Shown here: positions 1 to 5,496 of the stretch, piece after piece | Numbering within the stretch: position 1 is the first letter of the stretch | Layout of the letters: every line of letters starts with the position of its first letter | Assembly (NCBI GenBank): GCA_018224485.1 | Contig: JAGTVE010000028.1 | Location: 1-5,705, forward strand | Reading direction: 5' to 3' | DNA from: Thioalkalivibrio sp. | GTDB taxonomy: Bacteria; Pseudomonadota; Gammaproteobacteria; Ectothiorhodospirales; Ectothiorhodospiraceae | DNA: 5,705 bases | Notes under the pieces: model-generated | Told to the model about the DNA's origin: nothing | The model's database searches: none | What the model saw: only the letters and a program-made list of their open reading frames with translations | Made by a program: the position numbers and the translations under genes

Positions 1-72
1 CGAGTCGGTGACCACGATCTGGTAGAAGGGCGCGCGCTTTGCTCCGCGACGGGACAAACGAATAGTGACCAT
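1..72 (-). CDS. rpsP: 30S ribosomal protein S16, N-terminal part (runs off left edge)
   Basis: The reverse complement of 72-1 reads MVTIRLSRRGAKRAPFYQIV followed by VTDS, the typical S16 opening (MVTIRL...GAK..PFY.IVV.DSR). S16 is a small primary rRNA-binding protein of the 30S subunit needed for assembly of the 16S rRNA 5' domain. Only 24 of about 80-90 codons are present. The ATG at 72-70 is chosen because it gives the canonical N-terminus and a GAGGT Shine-Dalgarno sequence lies upstream (88-84), although its 11-base spacing is longer than ideal. The gene has its own promoter (120-147) and follows ffh on the same strand. In many gammaproteobacteria it begins the rpsP-rimM-trmD-rplS operon, which would lie to the left of the window (inference). 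Confidence 0.95.
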   Translation of the reverse strand, partial: MVTIRLSRRGAKRAPFYQIVVTDS

Positions 73-83
73 GCCTGTTCTGG

Positions 84-88
84 ACCTC
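84..88 (-). promoter_or_regulatory. Shine-Dalgarno sequence of rpsP
   Basis: Read on the minus strand this is GAGGT, 11 bases before the rpsP ATG. The leader also holds a complementary ACCCC (102-98) that could pair with it, with one mismatch and a small interior hairpin, so the site may be partly sequestered in the mRNA. The pairing is imperfect and no function is shown. Confidence 0.5.
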
Positions 89-119
89 GGAAGCTTCGGG
101 GTGCTTGAGAAAACGGCAA

Positions 120-147
120 ATTATAGCGCATTGAGGGCGCGACACAA
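120..147 (-). promoter_or_regulatory. sigma-70 promoter of rpsP
   Basis: On the minus strand a perfect -10 hexamer TATAAT occupies 125-120. A -35-like TTGTGT occupies 147-142, and the spacer is 16 bp. Transcription would start near 112-114, giving a leader of about 40 bases before the rpsP ATG. A strong -10 is expected for a ribosomal-protein operon. The -35 matches only three consensus bases (TTG) and is embedded in an inverted repeat (141-155). Confidence 0.75.
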
Positions 148-155
148 CCTGTGTC
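141..155. repeat. inverted repeat overlapping the rpsP -35 element
   Basis: GACACA-ACC-TGTGTC is a perfect 6-bp inverted repeat with a 3-base centre. It covers the whole -35 hexamer of the rpsP promoter. It may be an operator or may be chance, since short perfect inverted repeats are common at this length. It does not belong to the REP family next to it. Confidence 0.4.
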
Positions 156-161
156 CCCGCC

Positions 162-227
162 GTAGGAGCGGCTTCCAGCCGCGATGGTTTCCAGCGAGGC
201 GGAATCGCGGCCAGAGGCCGCTCCTAC
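162..227. repeat. REPIN-like pair of inverted REP hairpins between ffh and rpsP
   Basis: Two 24-bp elements face each other as an inverted repeat, at 162-185 (plus orientation) and 204-227 (minus orientation), with 18 bp between them. They match at 21 of 24 positions. Each begins with the head GTAGGA and contains its own 6-bp hairpin: GCGGCT-TCC-AGCCGC in the left arm, and GCGGCC-TCT-GGCCGC in the right arm read on its own strand. A GTAG head followed by an imperfect GC-rich palindrome is the hallmark of REP sequences mobilised by RAYT (TnpA-REP) tyrosine transposases, and two inverted REPs make a REPIN. The right arm overlaps the last four bases of ffh including its stop codon. As RNA the 66 bases can fold into one long hairpin or two small ones, so the element could protect the ffh mRNA 3' end or limit read-through into rpsP (inference). 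No RAYT gene is in the window. Confidence 0.85.
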
Positions 228-1621
228 CGGAACGGGAAACCGCCGGGGCCGCCTCCAGGGCCACCCGGGCCGCCCATGCCGCCCATGCGGCCGCCGAGGG
301 AACGCATCATCTTGTTGGCACCGCCCTTGGAGAACTTCTTCATTGCCTTGCTCATCTGGGCGTGCTGCTTCAGCAGGCGGTTTACGTCCTGGATTTGGCA
401 GCCGGAACCGGTGGCGATGCGGCGCTTACGCGAGCCCTTGATGAGTTCCGGACGCCGCCGCTCCTGCTCCGTCATCGAGCCGATCACCGCCATCATCCGG
501 CGGATCTCCCGGTCGTTGGTCTGTGTCTTGACCGCCTCCGGCAACTGACCGGCCCCTGGCAGCTTCTCCAGCAGACTGCCGATGCCGCCCATGCGCTGCA
601 TCTGGGACAGCTGGTCGTGCAGATCATTGAAATTGAAACCGCGCCCCTTCTTGAGCTTGCGCGCGAGCTTTTCCGCCTTGTCCTGATCGACCTGTCGTGT
701 GGCCTCCTCGACCAGCGTCAGCACGTCACCCATCCCGAGGATCCGCGAGGCGACACGCTCCGGGTGGAAGGGTTCGAGCGCGTCCGGCCGCTCCCCCATG
801 CCCATGAACTTGATCGGCACACCGGTGATCTTGCGCACCGACAGCGCAGCCCCGCCGCGGGCGTCGCCGTCGGCCTTGGTCAGCACCACACCGGTCAGCG
901 GCAGTGCTTCGCCGAAGGCACGCGCGGTGGTCGCCGCGTCCTGGCCGGTCATCGCATCGACCACGAAGAGGGTCTCGATCGGATCGATCGCCTGATGCAG
1001 CAACTGGATCTCGGCCATCATTGCGTCGTCGATGTGCAGTCGGCCGGCGGTGTCCACCAGCAGCACGTCCTTCATCTCCCGACGCGCGCGCTCCACCGCC
1101 GCGCCGGCAATCGCCTCCGGGCGCTGGGCCGTGTCGCTGGGATAGAAGCTGACACCGACCTGGCCGGCCAGGGTCTCGAGCTGCTGGATCGCGGCCGGCC
1201 GGTAGACGTCACAGCTGACCACCGCCACCTTCTTCTTTTCGCGCTCGCGGAGCAGTCGGGCCAGCTTGCCCACGCTGGTCGTCTTGCCGGCCCCCTGGAG
1301 GCCGGCCACCAGCACCACCGCCGGCGGCTGGCTGGCGAGATTCAGCCCCGCGCCGGTGCCGCCCATCACCTGCACCAGCTCGTCGTGCACCACCTTGATC
1401 AGGGCCTGACCCGGGGTCAGGCTTCCGACGACCTCCCGGCCCGCGGCCTTCTGACGGACCTCGCCGATGAACTCCCGAACCACCGGCAGGGCAACGTCCG
1501 CCTCGAGCAGGGCCATGCGCACCTCGCGCAGGGCGTCCTGGATGTTGTCCTCGGTCAGCCGGGCGTGGCCCTTTAGGTGCTTGACCGTTGCCTGAAGGCG
1601 GCTGGAAAGGCCGTCGAACAT
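224..1621 (-). CDS. ffh: Signal recognition particle protein Ffh (SRP54 GTPase)
   Basis: Ffh binds 4.5S RNA and signal sequences of nascent chains and docks with FtsY to deliver inner-membrane proteins to SecYEG/YidC. The 465-aa protein has the N domain (about 1-95), the G domain with P-loop GLQGAGKTT (107-115), DVYRPAA (138-144), DTAGR (190-194), TKADGD (248-253) and GMGE (274-277), then the M domain (about 296-440). The M domain carries the finger-loop region (GGIGSLLEKLPGAG, 345-358) and the RNA-binding SRKRRIATGSG (397-407) followed by QDVNRLLKQ. The tail (443-465) is glycine/proline-rich and ends GGFPFR. The start at 1621 is preferred over an in-frame ATG 18 codons upstream because MFDGLSSRL is the usual family N-terminus and GGGAG lies 5 bases before it. 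The TAG stop is provided by a REP element. The gene diverges from ypjD and precedes rpsP, as in E. coli. Confidence 0.98.
   Translation of the reverse strand: MFDGLSSRLQATVKHLKGHARLTEDNIQDALREVRMALLEADVALPVVREFIGEVRQKAAGREVVGSLTPGQALIKVVHDELVQVMGGTGAGLNLASQPPAVVLVAGLQGAGKTTSVGKLARLLREREKKKVAVVSCDVYRPAAIQQLETLAGQVGVSFYPSDTAQRPEAIAGAAVERARREMKDVLLVDTAGRLHIDDAMMAEIQLLHQAIDPIETLFVVDAMTGQDAATTARAFGEALPLTGVVLTKADGDARGGAALSVRKITGVPIKFMGMGERPDALEPFHPERVASRILGMGDVLTLVEEATRQVDQDKAEKLARKLKKGRGFNFNDLHDQLSQMQRMGGIGSLLEKLPGAGQLPEAVKTQTNDREIRRMMAVIGSMTEQERRRPELIKGSRKRRIATGSGCQIQDVNRLLKQHAQMSKAMKKFSKGGANKMMRSLGGRMGGMGGPGGPGGGPGGFPFR
239..295 (-). other. Low-complexity Gly/Pro/Met tail of Ffh
   Basis: Ffh residues 443-461 are built from short GG-M, GG-P and GGP steps (GGRMGGMGGPGGPGGGPGG), encoded by a run of GGC/GGT/CCG-type codons. 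Many Ffh proteins have a Met/Gly/Pro-rich disordered tail, so this is normal in kind. The trinucleotide-like repetition suggests it can change length by slippage. Confidence 0.7.
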
Positions 1622-1626
1622 GTCTG

Positions 1627-1631
1627 CTCCC
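1627..1631 (-). promoter_or_regulatory. Shine-Dalgarno sequence that fixes the ffh start
   Basis: Minus-strand GGGAG lies 5 bases before the ATG at 1621-1619. The alternative upstream ATG at 1675 would add 18 residues (MAADGTLHPRFFHSAGAD) that do not resemble an Ffh N-terminus. Confidence 0.7.
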
Positions 1632-1635
1632 GCAC

Positions 1636-1707
1636 TGTGGAAAAATCTCGGATGCAGTGTACCGTCTGCGGCCATCGCGATGCATTGTCCGCCCGATGCG
1701 TGGATAA
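1636..1707 (-). promoter_or_regulatory. two DnaA-box-like 9-mers in the ffh/ypjD divergent spacer
   Basis: Minus-strand TTTTCCACA (1644-1636) fits the relaxed DnaA box TTWTNCACA. Minus-strand TTATCCACG (1707-1699) matches eight of nine bases of the strict box TTATCCACA. Both point the same way and flank the presumed ffh promoter. Single near-matches occur by chance in any genome, so DnaA control of ffh or ypjD is only a possibility. Confidence 0.25.
1656..1661 (-). promoter_or_regulatory. possible -10 element of ffh
   Basis: Minus-strand TACACT (1661-1656) matches TATAAT at four of six positions and would start transcription about 30 bases before the ffh ATG. No good -35 lies at 16-18 bp (the sequence there is ATGCAT/TGCATC), so this is a weak call. 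It is made mainly because ffh must be transcribed from within the short divergent spacer. Confidence 0.3.
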
Positions 1708-1708
1708 T
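1703..1708 (+). promoter_or_regulatory. possible -10 element of ypjD
   Basis: GATAAT matches the -10 consensus at five of six positions and ends 8 bases before the ypjD ATG. Transcription from it would begin at about 1715-1717, at or almost at the start codon. No convincing -35 is visible. The ATG also lacks a clear Shine-Dalgarno sequence (the bases before it are TCCCGGGTC), which would fit a leaderless or near-leaderless message. Confidence 0.25.
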
Positions 1709-1716
1709 CCCGGGTC

Positions 1717-2517
1717 ATGAGCACCGTCATCGGCCTGATCGCCATCGCCCTGTACATGGTGACCACCGGCTACCTGATCGTGTCTGCACGCAGGGGGCCG
1801 CCGACTCCCGCGCACCCACGTGGTCCGCTGGTCGTCTGGGCGGTGGCGCTGGCGGTCCACCTGGGCGCACTTTCGCAGTTGCTCGCGACCGACGCGGGGC
1901 TGAACCTCTGCCTCGGCAATGCCCTCGCGGCCGCACTGTGGCTGGTCGCGCTCCTGCTCTGGCTGGCCGCGCTGCGCCATCCGCTGGCCATCATGGGCGT
2001 GATCGTGCTGCCGCTGACCGCGCTGGCGCTGCTGGTGGCACTGACCTGCGACGAGGGACGGCGCATCGCGACCACCCCCCACGTCGAGATCCACATCATG
2101 CTGGCCGCGCTGGGCTGGGCCTTCCTTGCCTTGTCCACCGTGCAGGCGGCCGTGATGGCGGCACAGCACCGCGCGCTCCACGAGCATCGTACCCAGGGCC
2201 TGGTGCGGTACCTGCCACCGCTCTTCTCCATGGAGATGTGGCTGTTCCGGATGATCTTCGTTGGCTGGGTCTTTCTCACGCTCAGCCTGGCCAGCGGCTT
2301 GATCTTTCTCGAGGATCTGTTCGCCCAGCACCTGGTGCACAAGTCGGTGCTGTCGATCCTCGCCTGGATCATGTTCTCGGTGCTGCTGATCGGGCGCTGG
2401 CGCTTCGGCTGGCGGGGCTCGCGGGCACTGGCCTGGACCACCGGCGGATTCGTCAGCCTGGTACTCGCCTACTTCGGTTCCAAGCTGGTGCTGGAAGTGA
2501 TCCTGCAGCGCATGTGA
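1717..2517 (+). CDS. ypjD: CcsA/YpjD-like inner-membrane protein
   Basis: This 266-aa, very hydrophobic protein has about eight predicted membrane segments (roughly 3-23, 38-57, 66-86, 90-110, 124-148, 178-198, 210-227, 240-262). It fits the YpjD branch of the cytochrome c assembly (CcsA/CcmC/CcmF) superfamily. Shared with E. coli YpjD from memory are the PPL.S.E segment (167-173), the following LTL...G segment, VLSI.AW (211-217), GWRG (231-234) and AYFGS (251-255). Histidines at 48, 126 and 208 could be haem ligands by analogy with CcsA. The WGxxWxWD haem-handling motif of true cytochrome c maturation proteins is absent, so direct haem export is not supported. Its biochemical role is unknown. 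It sits divergent from ffh and upstream of corB, the same neighbourhood as in E. coli. The ATG at 1717 is the only start that gives the usual N-terminus, and its Shine-Dalgarno sequence is poor. Confidence 0.9.
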   Translation: MSTVIGLIAIALYMVTTGYLIVSARRGPPTPAHPRGPLVVWAVALAVHLGALSQLLATDAGLNLCLGNALAAALWLVALLLWLAALRHPLAIMGVIVLPLTALALLVALTCDEGRRIATTPHVEIHIMLAALGWAFLALSTVQAAVMAAQHRALHEHRTQGLVRYLPPLFSMEMWLFRMIFVGWVFLTLSLASGLIFLEDLFAQHLVHKSVLSILAWIMFSVLLIGRWRFGWRGSRALAWTTGGFVSLVLAYFGSKLVLEVILQRM

Positions 2518-2548
2518 CGCTTCCGGCACCAGCCGGGCCTGCGGAGTG

Positions 2549-2565
2549 CGCCGGCGTGTCCGGCG
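2549..2565 (+). other. GC stem-loop after ypjD
   Basis: CGCCGG-CGTGT-CCGGCG forms a perfect 6-bp stem with a 5-base loop, 31 bases after the ypjD stop. No T-tract follows (the next bases are AAGCAATCC), so it is not a classical intrinsic terminator. It may stabilise the ypjD mRNA end or be incidental in GC-rich DNA. Confidence 0.3.
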
Positions 2566-2584
2566 AAGCAATCCGATGCCGAGC

Positions 2585-2613
2585 TTTCCGCATGGCCCGC
2601 TAGCCCCTAGAAT
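2585..2613 (+). promoter_or_regulatory. likely sigma-70 promoter of corB-radA
   Basis: TTTCCG (2585-2590), a 17-bp spacer and TAGAAT (2608-2613) make a reasonable sigma-70 promoter, with five of six matches in the -10 and three of six in the -35. The start would be near 2620, giving a leader of about 27 bases with the corB ribosome binding site inside it. The short 129-bp gap after ypjD also allows read-through from ypjD. Confidence 0.4.
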
Positions 2614-2632
2614 TGAAACGCGATACGGCCCG

Positions 2633-2637
2633 AGAGG
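2633..2637 (+). promoter_or_regulatory. Shine-Dalgarno sequence supporting the corB TTG start
   Basis: AGAGG is placed 9 bases before TTG 2647-2649. An in-frame TGA at 2614-2616 with no ATG, GTG or TTG between it and 2647 leaves TTG as the first usable start. Confidence 0.65.
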
Positions 2638-2646
2638 AACCGCCGC

Positions 2647-3924
2647 TTGCACGACATCCCCCTGTCTGCACTGTTCGCCGCACTGTTCGTTCTGTTCCTG
2701 CTGTCAGCCTTCTTCTCCGGCTCGGAGACGGCCCTGATGGCCGTGAACCGTTACCGGATGCGCCACAAGGCGCAGCAGGGCCACGTGGGCGCCCGGCTGG
2801 CCGCGCGCCTACTGGAGAGGCCGGACCGGCTGATCGGGCTCATCCTGCTCGGCAACAACTTCGTCAATATCCTGATCACGCAGATCGCGACCTTCATTGG
2901 CTGGCGTGTGTTCGGGGATAGCGGCGTGGCCATCGCCACCGGTCTGCTCACCCTGGCGCTGCTGATCTTCGCCGAGACCGCGCCAAAGACCGTCGCCGCG
3001 CTGCACAGCGAGCGGATCGCCTACCCCGCCGCCTGGGTCTACAGCGGCCTGCTGAGGGTGATGTGGCCGGTGGTCTACGTGATCAATCTTCTCGCCAACG
3101 GCTTCCTTCGGCTGTTCGGAATCCGGCTGGACGATCGACAGCGCGCGGCACTGAGCTCCGACGAACTCCGTTCGGTGGTCGCCGAGGCGGGCGCACTGAT
3201 CCCGCCCAGGCACCAGCGCATGCTGATCAACCTGCTGGACCTCGAGCGCGCCACCGTCGAGGACATCATGATCCCGCGCAACGAGATCGTGGCACTGGAC
3301 CTGGAGGAAGACTGGAACGATGTGCTGGAGCAGATCCTCACCAGCAGCTTCACCCGCCTCCCGGTGATCGAGGGCGAGATGGACCGGGTGATCGGATTCG
3401 TGCACATGCGCGACGTGCTCGCGCTGAAGAATCGTGAGTCGTTCGGCCCGGAGGATCTGCGCCAGGTGATCACGCCCCCGTACTTCATCCCCGAGGGGAC
3501 GGCACTGAACCGGCAGCTGATCAATTTCCAGAAGCAGAGGCGACGGATCGGGCTGGTCGTCGACGAGTACGGCGACATCGAGGGACTGGTCACCCTCGAG
3601 GATCTGCTGGAGGAGATCGTCGGCGAATTCACCACCGACTCGCCGATGATGAGCGACGAACTGCTGCGCCGGCCGGATGGCAGCGTCGTGGTCGACGGCG
3701 GCATCCACCTGCGCGAACTGAACCGCGCACTCGGACTGCGGCTGCCGGTGGGTGGGCCGAAGACCCTCAGCGGTCTGATCGTGGAGCACCTCGAGGATAT
3801 CCCCGAGGCCCCCGCCAGCGTGCGGATCGACGGGGTGGTGATGGACATCGTGAAGATCAAGCGGAACACCATCCGCACGGTGCGCATCGCGCCGCCGGCC
3901 TTCCCGCCGGAGGAGCAGGCCTGA
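2647..3924 (+). CDS. corB: CorB/CorC-family (CNNM-type) magnesium transporter with CBS domains
   Basis: This 425-aa inner-membrane protein matches E. coli CorB (YfjD) along its length. The DUF21/CNNM membrane domain (about 1-180) holds the conserved SGSET (24-28), GNNFVNI (69-75) and FAETAPK (108-114), which line the cation site in studied CNNM/CorC proteins. A CBS pair follows (about 200-330, with VEDIMIPRNE and DEYGDIEGLVTLEDLLEEIVGE), which in the family binds Mg-ATP. A CorC_HlyC domain (about 340-418, DGSVVVDGGIHLRELN) closes the protein. The family is linked to Mg2+ (and Co2+) efflux or exchange. Translation starts at TTG, because an upstream in-frame stop and the loss of the SGSET segment at the next Met (residue 31) exclude alternatives. 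Its stop overlaps the radA start by one base, so the two genes are probably translationally coupled. The exact substrate and direction of transport cannot be read from sequence. Confidence 0.93.
   Translation: MHDIPLSALFAALFVLFLLSAFFSGSETALMAVNRYRMRHKAQQGHVGARLAARLLERPDRLIGLILLGNNFVNILITQIATFIGWRVFGDSGVAIATGLLTLALLIFAETAPKTVAALHSERIAYPAAWVYSGLLRVMWPVVYVINLLANGFLRLFGIRLDDRQRAALSSDELRSVVAEAGALIPPRHQRMLINLLDLERATVEDIMIPRNEIVALDLEEDWNDVLEQILTSSFTRLPVIEGEMDRVIGFVHMRDVLALKNRESFGPEDLRQVITPPYFIPEGTALNRQLINFQKQRRRIGLVVDEYGDIEGLVTLEDLLEEIVGEFTTDSPMMSDELLRRPDGSVVVDGGIHLRELNRALGLRLPVGGPKTLSGLIVEHLEDIPEAPASVRIDGVVMDIVKIKRNTIRTVRIAPPAFPPEEQA
3909..3915 (+). promoter_or_regulatory. strong Shine-Dalgarno sequence of radA inside corB
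   Basis: GGAGGAG lies within the last codons of corB (Pro-Glu-Glu-Gln-Ala), 8 bases before the radA ATG. It is the strongest ribosome binding site in the window. Combined with the TGATG stop/start junction, it lets radA be translated both by coupling and independently. Confidence 0.8.
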
Positions 3925-5276
3925 TGGCGCGTGCCCGCCCGCAGTACGTCTGCCGCGAGTGCGGGGCCACCAGTGCCAAGTGGGCGGGTCAGTGCGGCGA
4001 CTGCGGGGCATGGAACAGCCTGGAGGAGTTCCAGGCCAGTACCGCCGGACAGGGCCCGCGTGGCGGCGGCTATGCCGGGGAGGCGGCGCGCGTCACCCGC
4101 CTCGGCGACGTGCCGGTCGCGGAGACGCCCAGGGTCTCGACCCGGATCTCGGAACTGGACCGCAGCCTGGGCGGGGGGCTGGTGCGGGGTTCCGTGGTGC
4201 TGATCGGCGGCGATCCCGGCATCGGGAAGTCGACCCTGCTCCTGCAGGTGCTCGCGATGCTGCCCGCCGACCAGACACTCTACGTGACCGGCGAGGAATC
4301 GGCGCAGCAGGTCAGCCTGCGCGGGCGCCGGCTCGGCCTGGACTGCTCGGGACTCCGCCTGCTCACCGAGACCCAGGTGGAGAACGTGATCGCGACCAGC
4401 GAGCGGGAACGCCCCGCGGTGCTGGTGATCGACTCTATCCAGACGCTCTACACGGCGGCAGTGCAGTCGGCCCCGGGCTCGGTGTCGCAGGTCAGGGAGA
4501 GCGCGGCGGCGCTGGTGCGGCTGGCGAAGCAGCGGGACGTCACCGTGATCCTGGTCGGCCACGTGACCAAGGACGGCCAGCTCGCGGGGCCGCGAATACT
4601 CGAGCACATGGTCGACACCGTGCTCTACTTCGAGGGCGATCCGGGCGGACGCTACCGGATGCTGCGCGCGGTGAAGAACCGCTTCGGCGCGGTGAACGAA
4701 CTGGGCGTGTTCGCGATGCAGGAGGACGGGCTCAAGCCGGTGGCCAACCCGTCCGCGATCTTCCTGTCACGGCACAGCCGACCGGTCTCCGGCAGCGTGG
4801 TGATGGTGACCCGGGAGGGCACGCGGCCGCTGCTGGTGGAGGTACAGGCCCTGGTGGCGGAGAGCCACGCGCCGCAGCCGCGCCGCGTGACCCTGGGGCT
4901 CGAACAGAACCGGCTGATCATGCTGCTGGCGGTGCTGAGCCGTCACGGCGGTATCGCGTTGTTCGACCAGGATGTCTTCATCAACGTCGTCGGCGGCGTC
5001 CGGGTATCCGAGACCGCGGCGGATCTGCCGATGCTGATTGCGGCGCTGTCGTCACTGCGTGACCGACCGCTCGGACCGGAACTGGTCTGCTTCGGCGAGG
5101 TCGGCCTGTCGGGCGAGGTGCGACCGGTCCCGAACGGCGAGGAACGGCTCTCGGAGGCCGCGAAGCACGGCCTGACCCGGGCGATCATCCCGGCCGGAAA
5201 CCGGATCCGCCGAAAGATCGAAGGCCTGCAGATCGAGCCCGTCGAACACCTCTCGGACGCGCTGGCGCTGGTTTGA
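3924..5276 (+). CDS. radA: DNA repair protein RadA (Sms)
   Basis: RadA is a RecA-related, DnaB-like ATPase that drives branch migration and unwinding at recombination intermediates in the cytoplasm. The 450-aa product has the usual family length and order of parts. It opens with a four-cysteine zinc finger (C10, C13, C24, C27 in CRECG...CGDCG). A RecA-type ATPase core follows, with Walker A GGDPGIGKST (95-104) and Walker B VLVID (166-170). The RadA signature KNRFG is at 251-255. A Lon-protease-like C-terminal domain (about 280-450) contains VGGVR (356-360) and GEVGLSGEVR (391-400). RadA proteins normally lack a working Lon protease centre. All key residues are intact. The ATG at 3924 overlaps the corB stop. 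The 3' end is followed 14 bp later by the REP array, which may serve as a transcript end. Confidence 0.98.
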   Translation: MARARPQYVCRECGATSAKWAGQCGDCGAWNSLEEFQASTAGQGPRGGGYAGEAARVTRLGDVPVAETPRVSTRISELDRSLGGGLVRGSVVLIGGDPGIGKSTLLLQVLAMLPADQTLYVTGEESAQQVSLRGRRLGLDCSGLRLLTETQVENVIATSERERPAVLVIDSIQTLYTAAVQSAPGSVSQVRESAAALVRLAKQRDVTVILVGHVTKDGQLAGPRILEHMVDTVLYFEGDPGGRYRMLRAVKNRFGAVNELGVFAMQEDGLKPVANPSAIFLSRHSRPVSGSVVMVTREGTRPLLVEVQALVAESHAPQPRRVTLGLEQNRLIMLLAVLSRHGGIALFDQDVFINVVGGVRVSETAADLPMLIAALSSLRDRPLGPELVCFGEVGLSGEVRPVPNGEERLSEAAKHGLTRAIIPAGNRIRRKIEGLQIEPVEHLSDALALV

Positions 5277-5317
5277 ATGTGGAGTCTGCGCGGCGGGTGG
5301 GCCATGTGCCCAAGGCC

Positions 5318-5379
5318 ATCGCGGCCAGAGGCCGCTCCTACGAGGTCTGATGGTCGTGGGAGCGGCTTTCAGCCGCGAT
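5318..5379. repeat. REP pair 1 of the array (heads facing inward)
   Basis: The CG-type REP (stem GCGGCC, loop TCT on the minus strand, head GTAGGAG) at 5318-5341 faces a TA-type REP at 5356-5379 (stem GCGGCT, loop TTC, head GTGGGAG) across 14 bp. The loop TTC is unique among the seven REPs in this window. The others read TCC (TA-type) or TCT (CG-type). Confidence 0.8.
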
Positions 5380-5407
5380 CCGGTGGGTGGGCCATGTGCC
5401 CAGGGCC

Positions 5408-5469
5408 ATCGCGGCCAGAGGCCGCTCCTACAAGGTCTGATGGTCGTGGGAGCGGCTTCCAGCCGCGAT
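5408..5469. repeat. REP pair 2 of the array (heads facing inward)
   Basis: This is the second copy of the pair, with the minus REP at 5408-5431 (head GTAGGAG) and the plus REP at 5446-5469 (head GTGGGAG, loop TCC). The linker differs from pair 1 by one base (AAGGTC against GAGGTC). Confidence 0.8.
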
Positions 5470-5496
5470 CCGGCGGTGGGTCATGTGCCCAGGGCC

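Noticed and set aside
65..1576. Long open frame on the plus strand, 503 codons, opposite ffh
   Set aside because: It lies antisense to a complete, motif-rich ffh gene. Its product is His/Arg/Leu-rich without any domain, as expected for the shadow frame of a GC-rich gene.
1622..1675. N-terminal extension of Ffh from the ATG at 1675
   Set aside because: The added 18 residues are not Ffh-like and would overlap the promoter region; the ATG at 1621 has the proper Shine-Dalgarno sequence and conserved N-terminus.
2518..2646. Small gene in the ypjD-corB gap
   Set aside because: The 129-bp gap is explained by a stem-loop, a promoter and the corB ribosome binding site. No short frame with a start signal stands out.
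3075..4607. Long open frame on the minus strand, 510 codons, across corB and radA
   Set aside because: It is antisense to two clearly identified genes and crosses their junction. The predicted protein is low-complexity (Ser/Arg-rich) and has no recognisable family.
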